A stretch of 64,000 nt of DNA, taken from NCBI RefSeq assembly GCF_000444875.1, contig NC_021985.1, positions 3,915,535 through 3,979,534 on the forward strand, in the 5' to 3' direction. Positions 1-8,497 of the stretch are shown piece by piece. Numbering within the stretch: position 1 is the stretch's first letter; every line of letters starts with the position of its first letter. The stretch comes from Streptomyces collinus Tu 365 (GTDB lineage: Bacteria; Actinomycetota; Actinomycetes; Streptomycetales; Streptomycetaceae). The notes below the pieces were generated by a model, which made no database searches, was not told the DNA's origin, and saw only the letters and a list, made by a program, of their open reading frames with translations. A program made the translations under genes and the position numbers.

Positions 1-1389
1 GACGACCGCCACGTCCGCCACCTCGGGGTGGGTGGCGAGGAGTTGCTCTATCTCGGCCGGGTAGGCGTTGAAGCCGCCGACGATGAACATGTCCTTCAGG
101 CGGTCGGTGATGCGCAGGTTGCCCGCGGCGTCCAGGACGCCCACGTCCCCGGTGCGCAGCCAGCCGTCCGCCGACACCGCCTCGCGGGTGGCCGCCGGGT
201 CCTCGAAGTAGCCGCGCATGACGTGGAATCCGCGGACCAGCACCTCCCCGGCGCTGCCGGCCGGCACCGGCGCGCCGCCGGAGTCGACGACCTTCACCTC
301 CGTACCGGGGATCGCCCGGCCCGAGGTGGCCGCGATGACCGACGGGGCGTCGCCGCGGCGGCACATCGTGACGATCCCGCTCGCCTCGGAGAGGCCGTAG
401 GCGGTGAGGACGGTGTCCACGCCCAGTTCCCCGCGCAGCCGTTCCACCAGCCGCAGCGGTACGACGGCCGCGCCGGTCACCACCAGGCGCAGGGCGGACA
501 GGTCGTGGGCGCCGCGGGCCGGGTGGTCCAGCAACGACTGGTGGAGGGTGGGCGGCCCCGGGAGGACCGAGACCCGTTCCGCGGCGATGTTCGCCAGTAC
601 CGTGTCCACGTTGAACACCGGCTGCGGGATCATCGTCGCCCCGCGCATCAGGCAGGCGATCACTCCGGCCTTGTAGCCGAAGGTGTGGAAGAACGGGTTG
701 ACGATCAGGTAGCGGTCACCGGCCCGCAGCCCGGCCAGGGCGGCCCAGATCTCGTAGGCCCTGAGCGTCTGCCGGTGGGTGGTCATCACGCCCTTGGGGC
801 GGCCGGTGGTGCCGGAGGTGAAGACGATGTCCGAGAGGCTGTCGCCGGTCAGCCGGGCGGCCCGGGCGCGTACCTCGTCCGCTCCGGTGCCCTCCCCCGC
901 CGCCAGGAAGTCCTTCCAGGTCAGGAAGGAGCGCGGGGCGTCGTCCGAGAGGACCACCACGTGTTCGAGGGCCGGCAGTCCGGGCAGCGGGCGGTCGGCG
1001 CCGTCGGTGGCGCCCGCCGCCCGGCGCAGGGCCGCCACGTACGACGTGCCGAGGAAGGTGCCGGTGACGAACAGCAGCCGGGCCCCGCTGCGGCGCAGCA
1101 CGTCGACCGCCTCGGCCCCCTTGAAGCGCGTGTTCAGCGGTACGAGCACCGCGCCGGCCGACACCGCGCCCAGGGCCGCGACGATCCAGTCGAGGCAGTT
1201 GGGGGCCCAGACGGCGACCCGGTCGCCCGGCCGTACCCCGCTCGCCAGACAGGCCGCGGCGGCCCGCTCCACCCGGGCCCCCAGTTCGGCGTAGGTCGTC
1301 CGGGTGCGGCCCTCGACCACCGCCTCGGCGTCGGCGTACCGCTCGGCCGACCACCGCACCAGGCCCGGGATGGTGCCCCAGTCACTCAT
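1..1389 (-). CDS. FadD3-like acyl-CoA synthetase (3' end outside window)
   Basis: ATP-dependent acid:CoA ligase of the AMP-binding (ANL) family, 463 codons visible, running off the left edge before its last ~50 residues. Visible are the P-loop FTSGTTGRPKGV, the motif TAYGLSE, and a C-terminal RLKDMFIVGGFNAYPAEIE hinge. The run NPFFHTFGYKAGVIACL and LPGPPTLHQSLLDHPAR match what I remember of mycobacterial FadD3, which activates the C/D-ring propionate (HIP) of steroids, far better than general long-chain ligases. ATG at 1389 follows a GGGGGC Shine-Dalgarno. It is divergent from the Ltp2-like gene across a promoter with two operator palindromes. The substrate is inferred, not shown. Confidence 0.88.
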   Translation of the reverse strand, partial: MSDWGTIPGLVRWSAERYADAEAVVEGRTRTTYAELGARVERAAAACLASGVRPGDRVAVWAPNCLDWIVAALGAVSAGAVLVPLNTRFKGAEAVDVLRRSGARLLFVTGTFLGTSYVAALRRAAGATDGADRPLPGLPALEHVVVLSDDAPRSFLTWKDFLAAGEGTGADEVRARAARLTGDSLSDIVFTSGTTGRPKGVMTTHRQTLRAYEIWAALAGLRAGDRYLIVNPFFHTFGYKAGVIACLMRGATMIPQPVFNVDTVLANIAAERVSVLPGPPTLHQSLLDHPARGAHDLSALRLVVTGAAVVPLRLVERLRGELGVDTVLTAYGLSEASGIVTMCRRGDAPSVIAATSGRAIPGTEVKVVDSGGAPVPAGSAGEVLVRGFHVMRGYFEDPAATREAVSADGWLRTGDVGVLDAAGNLRITDRLKDMFIVGGFNAYPAEIEQLLATHPEVADVAVV

Positions 1390-1409
1390 AGCAGCCCCCT
1401 GCACCGTAG

Positions 1410-1451
1410 CTGACTGTCCGTCAGATTAGCTGTAACCTGACGGGCTGTCAG
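1410..1451. promoter_or_regulatory. Two operator palindromes in the fadD3-like/ltp2-like divergent promoter
   Basis: CTGACTGTCCGTCAG (1410-1424) and CTGACGGGCTGTCAG (1437-1451), centres 27 bp apart. In each direction a TANNNT -10 overlaps the left arm of one palindrome: TAATCT toward the ligase and TAACCT (1433-1438) toward the aldolase. A protein bound here would cover both promoters, as expected for a repressor of the TetR type. Same motif as nine other sites in the window. Confidence 0.8.
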
Positions 1452-1472
1452 CAGCAGAAGGGTGGGCGCAGC

Positions 1473-2627
1473 ATGGCCGGTACGGGACTGAAGGACGCCA
1501 CCGCCATCGTCGGGATCGGGCAGACCGCCTTCGCCCGGCAGCTTCCGGAGGACGAGCGGACCCTCGCCTGCCGGGCCGTTCTCGCCGCTCTCGACGACGC
1601 CGGGATCGCGCCCGGCGAGGTCGACGCCCTCGCCTCCTACACCATGGAGGAGACCGACGAGGTGGAGCTGGCGAAGGCCGTGGGGCTCGGCGACCTCACT
1701 TTCTTCAGCAAGGTCGGGTTCGGGGGCGGCGGTTCGTGCGCCACCGTCGCGCACCTGGCCGCCGCCATCGCCGCCGGGCAGGCGGACGTCGGGGTCGCCT
1801 GGCGCTCGCGCAAGCGGGGCAGCGGGCCCCGGCCGTGGACCGGCACCGCCGTCCAGCTCCCCACCCCGGGGCAGTGGACCCGGCCCTTCGGGCTGCTCCG
1901 GCCCGCCGACGAGATCGCCATGCTGGCCCGGCGGTACATGCACGAGTACGGGGCCACCCGGGACCACCTGTTCAACGTCGCCCTGGCCTGCCGCAACCGG
2001 GCCAACCAGAACCCGGCCGCGATCATGTACGACCGGCCGCTCACCCGCGAGATGTACATGACCTCGCGCTGGATCAGCGAGCCGCTCTGCCTCTACGACA
2101 ACTGCCTGGAGACCGACGGTGCCCTCGCCTGCGTCGTCGTCTCCGCCGAGCGCGCGCGGGACTGCCGGCGGCGGCCGGTGTACGTCCACTCCGCCGCCCA
2201 GGGCCTGCCCGCCCAGCACCACGGGATGGTCAACTACTGGAACGACGACCCGCTCACCGGCCCCGCCTGGACCGCCGCCCGGCACCTGTGGAAGCACGCC
2301 GACCTCACGCCCGAGGACGTGGACGTGGCGCAGATCTACGACGCCTTCACCGCCCTGGTGCCCCTCTCCCTGGAGGGCTACGGCTTCTGCGGGCGGGGCG
2401 AGGGCGGCGCCTTCACCGAGCAGGGCGCCCTGGAGATCGGCGGCCGGCTGCCCCTCAACACCGGGGGCGGCGGGCTCTCCGAGGCCTACGTGCACGGCTT
2501 CAACCTGATCAACGAAGGGGTGCGGCAACTGCGCGGCACCAGCACCGCGCAGGTCCCGGGAGCCGCCACCTGCCTGGTCACCGCCGGCGAGGGTGTGCCC
2601 ACCTCCGCCCTGCTGCTGAGGAGCTGA
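1473..2627 (+). CDS. ltp2: Ltp2-like steroid side-chain aldolase (thiolase superfamily)
   Basis: 384 residues, thiolase fold without decarboxylating or condensing chemistry. In actinobacterial sterol and bile-acid degradation Ltp2 cleaves the 17-hydroxy C22 side-chain CoA ester by retro-aldol reaction, in complex with a DUF35 protein. Many runs match remembered mycobacterial Ltp2: LTFFSK, RYMHEYGAT, RWISEPL, NCLETDGA, FCGRGE, GGRLPLNT, EGVRQLRGTS, LVTAGEGVPTS. Tyr289 (IYDAFT) and Tyr339 (EAYVHG) lie 50 residues apart, as do the two tyrosines I recall being proposed as catalytic in the Thermomonospora enzyme. The next gene is the DUF35 partner, seven bases downstream, so a complex is likely. 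Confidence 0.88.
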   Translation: MAGTGLKDATAIVGIGQTAFARQLPEDERTLACRAVLAALDDAGIAPGEVDALASYTMEETDEVELAKAVGLGDLTFFSKVGFGGGGSCATVAHLAAAIAAGQADVGVAWRSRKRGSGPRPWTGTAVQLPTPGQWTRPFGLLRPADEIAMLARRYMHEYGATRDHLFNVALACRNRANQNPAAIMYDRPLTREMYMTSRWISEPLCLYDNCLETDGALACVVVSAERARDCRRRPVYVHSAAQGLPAQHHGMVNYWNDDPLTGPAWTAARHLWKHADLTPEDVDVAQIYDAFTALVPLSLEGYGFCGRGEGGAFTEQGALEIGGRLPLNTGGGGLSEAYVHGFNLINEGVRQLRGTSTAQVPGAATCLVTAGEGVPTSALLLRS

Positions 2628-2633
2628 ACCGCG

Positions 2634-3041
2634 ATGCTGACCCCCGTCACCGACGCCGACGGCGCCCCCTTCTGGGAGTACGCCGCCCAGGGCGAACTGC
2701 GCGTGCAGACCTGCGCCGACTGCGGCGAGCCCCGCTTCCCGCCCCGCCCCTGCTGCCCGCACTGCCAGTCCTTCGCCGGGGAGTGGCGTCCGGTGTCGGG
2801 ACGCGGGCGGGTGTGGTCGTACGTCGTGCCGCATCCGCCGCTGCTGCCGGACTACGCGGAGCAGGCGCCGTACAACGTGATCGTGGTGGAGTTGGCGGAC
2901 GCTCCCCGGATCCGGCTGGTCGGGAACCTGGTCACGCACGCCGGAGCGCCGCTCGGCTCCTTCGACCCGGACCGCGTCCGGATCGGCACCCGGGTGCGGG
3001 TGGTCTTCTCCGGCGGGCTCCCGCAGTGGGTGCTCGCGTGA
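2634..3041 (+). CDS. DUF35 zinc-ribbon/OB-fold partner of the Ltp2-like aldolase
   Basis: 135 residues. A rubredoxin-like zinc ribbon (Cys27, Cys30, Cys41, Cys44) is followed by an OB fold, the standard DUF35 layout. In sterol degraders this domain is the C-terminal half of ChsH2 and is required for Ltp2 activity. Here it stands alone with no MaoC hydratase domain, which differs from mycobacterial ChsH2. The GAGGAGC ribosome site overlaps the end of the aldolase gene, and the stop overlaps the start of the following hydratase (GTGA), so the three genes are translationally linked. Confidence 0.85.
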   Translation: MLTPVTDADGAPFWEYAAQGELRVQTCADCGEPRFPPRPCCPHCQSFAGEWRPVSGRGRVWSYVVPHPPLLPDYAEQAPYNVIVVELADAPRIRLVGNLVTHAGAPLGSFDPDRVRIGTRVRVVFSGGLPQWVLA

Positions 3042-3814
3042 ACGGAGTGCGCCTGGACACGGACAAGGACACCGGGGTCGCCGTGGTCACGCTGGACCGG
3101 CCCGAGCGGCTCAACGCCATCGACCTGGAGACGGCCCGCGAACTCGCCGACGTGTGGCGCGGGTTGCGGTTCGACGACTCGGTGCGGGCCGTGGTGCTCA
3201 CCGGGGCCGGGGAGCGGGCCTTCTGCACCGGGATCGACCGGGACGCGGTGGTGCCCCAGCCGTCGTCGCCGTACATGCAGGACGATCCGCTGCTGACGGC
3301 CGGACCGAAGGCGAACGACCTGTGGAAGCCGGTCGTCGCGGCGGTGCGCGGGATGGCCTGCGGGGGCGCCTTCTACCTGCTCGGGGAGAGCGAGTTCGTC
3401 GTCGCCGACCCGACGGCCGAGTTCTTCGACCCGCACACCACGTACGGCATGGTCAGCGCCTACGAGTCGGTGCTGATGGCCCAGCGGATGCCCTACGGGG
3501 AGGTGGCCCGGATGATGCTCATGGGGACCGCCGAACGGATCTCCGCGCGGCGCGCCCACGAGATCGGGCTGGTGTCGGAGGTCACCGAACCGGGCGGGGC
3601 GCTGGACGCGGCCGTGCGGTGCGCCACCGTCGTCGCCGGGTGCCCCGCGGAGGCGGTGCAGGGGACCGTGCGGGCTCTGTGGGCGGCCAAGGAGGCGGCG
3701 CGCGCCCAGGCGTTCGCGCAGGCGCCGCACCTCATCGCACTCGGGAATCTGCCGCCGGGGCAGCAGGCGGAGCTGTTCGGGGGGCGGCGCCGGGGCGGGT
3801 TCGGGACGCGGTGA
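3038..3814 (+). CDS. Enoyl-CoA hydratase/isomerase family protein, atypical active site
   Basis: 258 residues from GTG at 3038, which overlaps the DUF35 stop by four bases. The crotonase fold is clear: VVTLDRPERLNAID, oxyanion-hole segments GERAFCTGID and RGMACGGAFYL. Where typical hydratases carry Glu in the F-x-x-P-E segment, this protein reads FFDPHTTYGM, with His. The second catalytic Glu position falls in an unusual SAYES stretch. It could be a hydrolase, isomerase or aldolase of the superfamily rather than a hydratase. Last gene of the rightward ltp2-like operon; converges with the next gene over four bases. Confidence 0.85.
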   Translation: MNGVRLDTDKDTGVAVVTLDRPERLNAIDLETARELADVWRGLRFDDSVRAVVLTGAGERAFCTGIDRDAVVPQPSSPYMQDDPLLTAGPKANDLWKPVVAAVRGMACGGAFYLLGESEFVVADPTAEFFDPHTTYGMVSAYESVLMAQRMPYGEVARMMLMGTAERISARRAHEIGLVSEVTEPGGALDAAVRCATVVAGCPAEAVQGTVRALWAAKEAARAQAFAQAPHLIALGNLPPGQQAELFGGRRRGGFGTR

Positions 3815-3818
3815 GCCG

Positions 3819-4337
3819 TCAGCGCGCGGCGGGGGCGTTCGGCCCGGGCTCGCAGTGGTCCAGCCGGGGCAGGTCCGCCTTGTCGACCGGGATCCGGGCG
3901 GTGCGGCTGCCGCGGGCGGGCACGGTGACGTCCAGGTCGTCGAAGTCGATGCCCTGGTCGCTGCGGTCCTTGAGGTGGACCGTCACCGAGAAGGTGGCGC
4001 CGGTGGCGTTCGGATTGGTGACCTGGACCTTCGTGTACGGGTCCCGCTTCGTGGCGCAGCTCAGCAGCCGGACCGTGGCGTCGTCCAGGTAGGCGCTGGG
4101 GCTGGGCGAGGTACCGGCGGAGCCGCTGCTCGTGGCGCGCGACGAACTGCCGTACGAGCGGCGGTAGGACGACGAGGTCTCGTCGTGGTCCTGGTGCGAG
4201 CTGCTGCACCCGCCGCCGCTGCCGTGGCCGCTCCTGTAGTGGTGGCCGCGGCCGCGGCCCGTGGAGAAGCCCGTCAGGGCGAGGACCACGAGCACGAGCA
4301 CGGCCGAGAACCTGAGCACGCGCTTCTGTCTTTGCAT
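3819..4337 (-). CDS. Secreted or membrane-anchored Ser-rich protein of unknown function
   Basis: 172 residues from ATG 4337, preferred over ATG 4343 because the GAAGG site is 7 bases from the first and only 1 from the second. A basic start and one hydrophobic segment (about residues 6-24) are followed by a Gly/His/Ser-rich linker and a C-terminal domain (about 80-172) with two Cys (in LLSCATKR and LDHCEPG) that could form a disulfide once exported. The domain looks like a beta-sandwich with alternating V/T/F strands. No enzyme motif was recognised. It sits directly downstream of afsK on the same strand. Confidence 0.7.
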   Translation of the reverse strand: MQRQKRVLRFSAVLVLVVLALTGFSTGRGRGHHYRSGHGSGGGCSSSHQDHDETSSSYRRSYGSSSRATSSGSAGTSPSPSAYLDDATVRLLSCATKRDPYTKVQVTNPNATGATFSVTVHLKDRSDQGIDFDDLDVTVPARGSRTARIPVDKADLPRLDHCEPGPNAPAAR

Positions 4338-4407
4338 GTGCATGCCTTCACCCTAGCGGCCGGGGGGACGGCCCGGCAGGCCGTCGTCGGCCCGGGCCGT
4401 CGCCCGT

Positions 4408-6729
4408 TCAGGAGGTCCGCGCCGTCCCCGTGCCCTTCTCCGCGTCCAGCGCGTACACGCAGCGGTCCTTGCTGCACGCGTACACCACTCCGTCCCGGAC
4501 GACCGGAGAACCGGTGATCTCGCCACCGGTGGCGAGCTTCCAGCGCAGCCGGCCGTCGTCGGCCTTGAGGGTGTACAGGAGGTGGTCGGTGGAGCCGAAG
4601 TGGATCCGGCCCTCGGCGACCACGGGGGAGCCCACGACGTCACCGCCCGCCTGGAAGCGCCATTTCGGGGTGCCGGTGACCGCGTCCAGGGTGTACAGGC
4701 CCTTGCCGCTGCCGACGTGCACGTGCCCGGCGGCCACCAGGACCGGCTCGACGGAGGAGCGCGTCTCGGTGGCGATCCGCCAGCGGTCGCGGCCGTCGGT
4801 GGCGTCCAGCGCGTAGACCGTGCCGAGGTAGTCGGCCAGGTAGACGCCGCCGCCGGTGACGGCGGGCCCCGGCGTGAAGGCCGGCGGGCACAGGAAGACC
4901 GCCGGGGCCTCGAAGTGCCAGCGCACCATGCCGCTCACCACGTCGATCGCGAGGACCCGGGTGCCGGCCGAGACGTAGACGTAGCCGTCGGGCGCCGGGG
5001 CGAGGCGCACCGGGACGCCGCCGCAGGAGGCCGCGTCGCCGATGGGGTACGACCAGCGCTCCTCGCCGGTGCGGGCCTCCAGGGCGCGCAGCCGGGCGTC
5101 CTGCCACACGTAGACGGTGCCGTCGTGGACGGCGGGCCCGGCCTCCGGGGACTCGAAGTCGGTCTGGCAGCCGGAGATCTCCCACAGCTTCCGGCCGTTC
5201 GTGGCCTCCCACGCCTGCACGCCGCCGCCCCGGGTGCCGGTGACGACGGTGCCGTGGTCGGCCTGCAGGGAGTAGACCCAGGCGTCCGTGGACAGCCGCC
5301 ACAGGTCGTTGCCGTCGCGGGCGTCCAGGGCGAACAGGGTGGGGCCGTCGGAGGCGTGGACGCGGCCGTCGGCGACCGCCATGGACCAGGCCACGTCCCG
5401 GGTCTTGAACCGCCGGCGGCCGGTGGCCACGTCCAGGGCGTGCACCTCGAAGGAGGTGACGTAGACGAGGTCGCCGTCCACGGACGGGGTGCCCCAGACG
5501 TCGTTCGACATGCGGAAGCGCCACGGGCGCCAGCCACCGGCCGGCTCCGGGGGCAGCGCCGGTACGGCGGGGTCGGCGCCGTTGACGCCGGGCCGCGGGC
5601 GGGACCAGCTCGCGACCAGCCCCGCTTCCGGCGGGGGCGCCTTGACGGCGGCGGCCCGGGCGTCGGCGACCCGGGGGCCGGGGCCGATGGGCACCTGGGC
5701 GCCGGCCAGCCGGATCGGGCCGGTGCCGCTGACCGGGGACGGGACCGGGGGGTCGTAGGAGGGGGGCGGCGGCACGGCGGCACGGCCGGTGCCGCGCGGG
5801 CCGGGGGCGGTGGGCGCCGGCTTGGCGGCGGGGCGGCCGCCGCGGCGGGTCTCGATGAGACCGACCGCCTTCTCGGGCAGCCAGGCGGAGGCGGTGCCGC
5901 TGTCGTCGGAGCCGGAGCCGAAGAGATGGGGGGCGAGCTGGGCCTGGAGGTCGGCCGGGGAGGGGCGGCCGGACGCCTCCATCTGCATGCAGACCTCGAT
6001 GAGCGGGCGCAGCTCGTCGGGCAGGCCGGTCAGGTCCGGCCCCTCGCGCAGCAGCATGAAGACCGTCTCGACCGGGTTGGCGCCGTGGAAGGGCGGGTGG
6101 CCGGTGGCCGCGAAGACCAGCATGGAGCCGAGCGAGAAGACGTCGCTGGCGCCGGTGACGCTGCGGGAGTCCTTGGCCTGCTCGGGGGACATGTAGGCGG
6201 GGGTGCCGACCGCGACGTTCGTCATCGTCAAACGGGTGTTCGAGACGCCGGAGGCGATACCGAAGTCGATCACCCGGGGTCCGTCCTCGACGACCAGGAC
6301 GTTGGAGGGCTTCAGGTCGCGGTGGACCAGGCCCGCGCCGTGGATGGACTGCAGCGCCTCCGCCACACCCGCGGCGAGCCAGCGCACGGCCTGGGCCGGG
6401 AGCGGCCCGCACTCGTTCACTATCTCCTCGAGGGAGGGCGCCGGGACGTAGGCGGTGGCCAGCCAGGGCACGGCGGCCCGCGGGTCGGCGTCGACCACGG
6501 CGGCCGTGTAGAAGCCGGAGACCGCACGGGCCGCCTCCACCTCGCGGGTGAAGCGGACCCGGAAGAGCTGGTCCTCGGCCAGCTCGGTGCGGACCGTCTT
6601 GATCGCCACGCGCCGGCCGGACGCCGAGCGTGCCAGATAGACCAGCCCCATGCCGCCGGCACCCAGCCGGCCCAGCACCTCGAACGGCCCGATCCGCCGC
6701 GGATCGTGCTGCGTCAGCTGATCCACCAC
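4408..6729 (-). CDS. afsK: AfsK-type Ser/Thr protein kinase with PQQ beta-propeller
   Basis: 773 residues. Kinase domain about residues 14-270: GAGGMG loop, Lys44 (VAIK), HRDLKPSN with Asp138, DFG at 155-157, GTPAYMSPEQ. A Pro-rich linker leads to a C-terminal repeat of PQQ-type blades (ALDxxTGxxxW pattern, about 400-770). The N-terminus and architecture match AfsK of S. coelicolor, which phosphorylates AfsR to control antibiotic formation and DivIVA at hyphal tips. With GTG 6729 as start, Thr168 lies in RLTMT of the activation loop, the residue I recall as the AfsK autophosphorylation site. The start has a GGGGAGG site; the adjacent GTG 6726 is an alternative. Confidence 0.9.
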   Translation of the reverse strand: MVDQLTQHDPRRIGPFEVLGRLGAGGMGLVYLARSASGRRVAIKTVRTELAEDQLFRVRFTREVEAARAVSGFYTAAVVDADPRAAVPWLATAYVPAPSLEEIVNECGPLPAQAVRWLAAGVAEALQSIHGAGLVHRDLKPSNVLVVEDGPRVIDFGIASGVSNTRLTMTNVAVGTPAYMSPEQAKDSRSVTGASDVFSLGSMLVFAATGHPPFHGANPVETVFMLLREGPDLTGLPDELRPLIEVCMQMEASGRPSPADLQAQLAPHLFGSGSDDSGTASAWLPEKAVGLIETRRGGRPAAKPAPTAPGPRGTGRAAVPPPPSYDPPVPSPVSGTGPIRLAGAQVPIGPGPRVADARAAAVKAPPPEAGLVASWSRPRPGVNGADPAVPALPPEPAGGWRPWRFRMSNDVWGTPSVDGDLVYVTSFEVHALDVATGRRRFKTRDVAWSMAVADGRVHASDGPTLFALDARDGNDLWRLSTDAWVYSLQADHGTVVTGTRGGGVQAWEATNGRKLWEISGCQTDFESPEAGPAVHDGTVYVWQDARLRALEARTGEERWSYPIGDAASCGGVPVRLAPAPDGYVYVSAGTRVLAIDVVSGMVRWHFEAPAVFLCPPAFTPGPAVTGGGVYLADYLGTVYALDATDGRDRWRIATETRSSVEPVLVAAGHVHVGSGKGLYTLDAVTGTPKWRFQAGGDVVGSPVVAEGRIHFGSTDHLLYTLKADDGRLRWKLATGGEITGSPVVRDGVVYACSKDRCVYALDAEKGTGTARTS

Positions 6730-6929
6730 TTGCCTGCCACCTCCCCGTACGAGCCGCGCCACCCACTTATGTACGCGACCGAAGTGCAGCGTCTCACCAC
6801 CGCACCGCCATGGCGGCACGCACCCTGATTCTTCCTGGCCGGGCCGCTGGTTGCGAACCCGGTGACGAATCGGGGTGTCTCGTGCCGAATACGGTCATCT
6901 CATCGCAGTGGTGCCGGACCGCGAACGCG

Positions 6930-7652
6930 TCACCGCCGCAGCACCGCGAACGACGCCCCCTGATTGTCGGTGACGACGGCCACGCGTCCGTACGACGTCT
7001 CGAAGGGCGGGACCTGGACCCGGCCGCCGAGCCGTTGCACGGCCCCGACGGTGTCGTCCAGGTCCGTGACCCGGAAGTGGGTGAGGAAGTGCGGGGGCAT
7101 CTCCGCCGGGAACACTTCGGACACGTCGGCGCGGCCGAAGTCGGGCTCGGCGCCGGAGCCGAACAGGGCCTCGTGGAAGAGCTCGCCGTAGAAGGTGTTC
7201 GCGGCGGCGGTGTCCCGGGTGTACAGCTCGGCCCAGACGAAGGTGCCCGGCTCGTACCGCCGCTCGAAGCCCGGGTGGGTGCCGGCCTGCCACAGGCCGA
7301 AGACCGCCCCGTCCGGGTCGGTGGCCAGGGCGGCGACCCCGAGGCCGGCCACCGGGAACGGGGCCATCACCACCTGGCCCCCGGCCGCGGTGATCCGCCG
7401 GCCGAGCGCCGCGGCGTCCGGGGTGGCGAAGGAGACCGTCCAGACCGTGGGCATGCGGCCGTCCGTCTTGGGGGCCAGCGAGGCGACCAGGTCGCCGTCC
7501 AGCCGGGCCCACACCGAGGAGCCGAACGCCTCCTCGAAGGTCCACCCGAAGAGCTCACCGTAGAACCGCTTGCCCGCCTCGACGTCGGGAAGCTCGGCGT
7601 CCACCCAGCAGGGAGCGCCCTCCGCGTACACCGGTGCCCTGTTTTCGGCCAT
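6930..7652 (-). CDS. kbpA: Two-domain VOC (glyoxalase-fold) protein, probable KbpA
   Basis: 240 residues with two tandem VOC modules (about 8-115 and 130-238), each with the PCWVDAELPD / FVWAELYTRD start and a FYGELF segment. Such proteins are often labelled hydroxylase or glyoxalase, without assigned activity. In S. coelicolor the gene beside afsK encodes KbpA, a protein that binds AfsK and represses its autophosphorylation; the position here (between afsK and a TetR gene, same strand as afsK) fits that role. The identity is from position and memory, not alignment. ATG 7652 is used; no strong ribosome site precedes it, and GTG 7676 is possible. Confidence 0.6.
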   Translation of the reverse strand: MAENRAPVYAEGAPCWVDAELPDVEAGKRFYGELFGWTFEEAFGSSVWARLDGDLVASLAPKTDGRMPTVWTVSFATPDAAALGRRITAAGGQVVMAPFPVAGLGVAALATDPDGAVFGLWQAGTHPGFERRYEPGTFVWAELYTRDTAAANTFYGELFHEALFGSGAEPDFGRADVSEVFPAEMPPHFLTHFRVTDLDDTVGAVQRLGGRVQVPPFETSYGRVAVVTDNQGASFAVLRR

Positions 7653-7774
7653 GGGGTCAAAGTAACCGCGTCGCACGCACCCCGCAGACCAGCCACACCA
7701 CTGCGAACACCCCCGTGCACCCCATTTGCAGTCGGCCGAATCGCGCTCTCATCCCCCCTCGGTAAGCTGACGAC

Positions 7775-8422
7775 ATGACAGGACAAGTGCGTACCGTCGA
7801 CGGCCGCGTGGCCGGCCGGCGTGGGCAGGCGACCCGGCAGAAGCTGCTCGACTGCCTCAGCGAGATGCTCAGCTCCTCCCCCTACCGGGACGTCAAGGTC
7901 ATCGATGTCGCCCGGAAGGCGGGCACTTCGCCCGCGACCTTCTACCAGTACTTCCCGGACGTCGAGGGCGCCGTCCTGGAGATCGCCGAGCAAATGGCCA
8001 CCGAGGGCGCCGGGTTGACCGAGCTGCTGGAGGGGCGCACCTGGGCCGGCAAGGCGGGGTGGCAGACCGCGCAGGAACTGGTCGACGGGTTCCTGGAGTT
8101 CTGGCGGAGGAACGACGCGATCCTGCGTGTGGTGGACCTCGGGGCGGCCGAGGGGGACAAACGGTTCTACAAGATCCGCATGAAGATCCTGAACTCGGTG
8201 AACAACTCCCTCGCGCAGTCCATCACCGAACTGCAGGCCAAGGGCCGCATCGACAAGGACGTGAACCCGGCGGCGATCGCCGGCTCGCTGGTCGCGATGC
8301 TCGCGGCGGTGGCCTCGCACCAGAAGGGCTTCTCCTCCTGGGGCGTCAAGCAGGCCGAGCTCAAGCCCAACCTGGCGCTGCTGGTCCACCTCGGCGTGAC
8401 GGGCAAGAAGCCGACGAAGTAG
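7775..8422 (+). CDS. TetR family regulator (candidate for the palindrome regulon)
   Basis: 215 residues. The N-terminal helix-turn-helix (about 18-62: RGQATRQKLL, VIDVARKAGTSPATFYQYFPD) is typical TetR; the rest is the helical ligand and dimer domain. It is divergent from the KbpA-like gene. It is the only TetR gene in the left 32 kb, and the 15-bp palindromes flanking it on both sides are of TetR type, so it is the simplest candidate repressor. Against this, its own 120-bp upstream region has no copy of the palindrome, and the gene may belong to the conserved afsK core. Function therefore unproven. Confidence 0.85.
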   Translation: MTGQVRTVDGRVAGRRGQATRQKLLDCLSEMLSSSPYRDVKVIDVARKAGTSPATFYQYFPDVEGAVLEIAEQMATEGAGLTELLEGRTWAGKAGWQTAQELVDGFLEFWRRNDAILRVVDLGAAEGDKRFYKIRMKILNSVNNSLAQSITELQAKGRIDKDVNPAAIAGSLVAMLAAVASHQKGFSSWGVKQAELKPNLALLVHLGVTGKKPTK

Positions 8423-8459
8423 CGGACGGCCCCATTTTCCAGGTCCCAAGTCCTGTCTG

Positions 8460-8496
8460 GCAGGCGGTGGTTCACCCGTGGTGAGCCACCGCCTGC
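8460..8496. terminator. Bidirectional terminator between tetR and lrp genes
   Basis: A 16-bp stem (8460-8475 with 8481-8496) with one G-U wobble and a 5-base loop lies between convergent genes, ending two bases before the Lrp stop codon. No long T run follows, as is usual in Streptomyces. Confidence 0.8.
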
Positions 8497-8497
8497 T

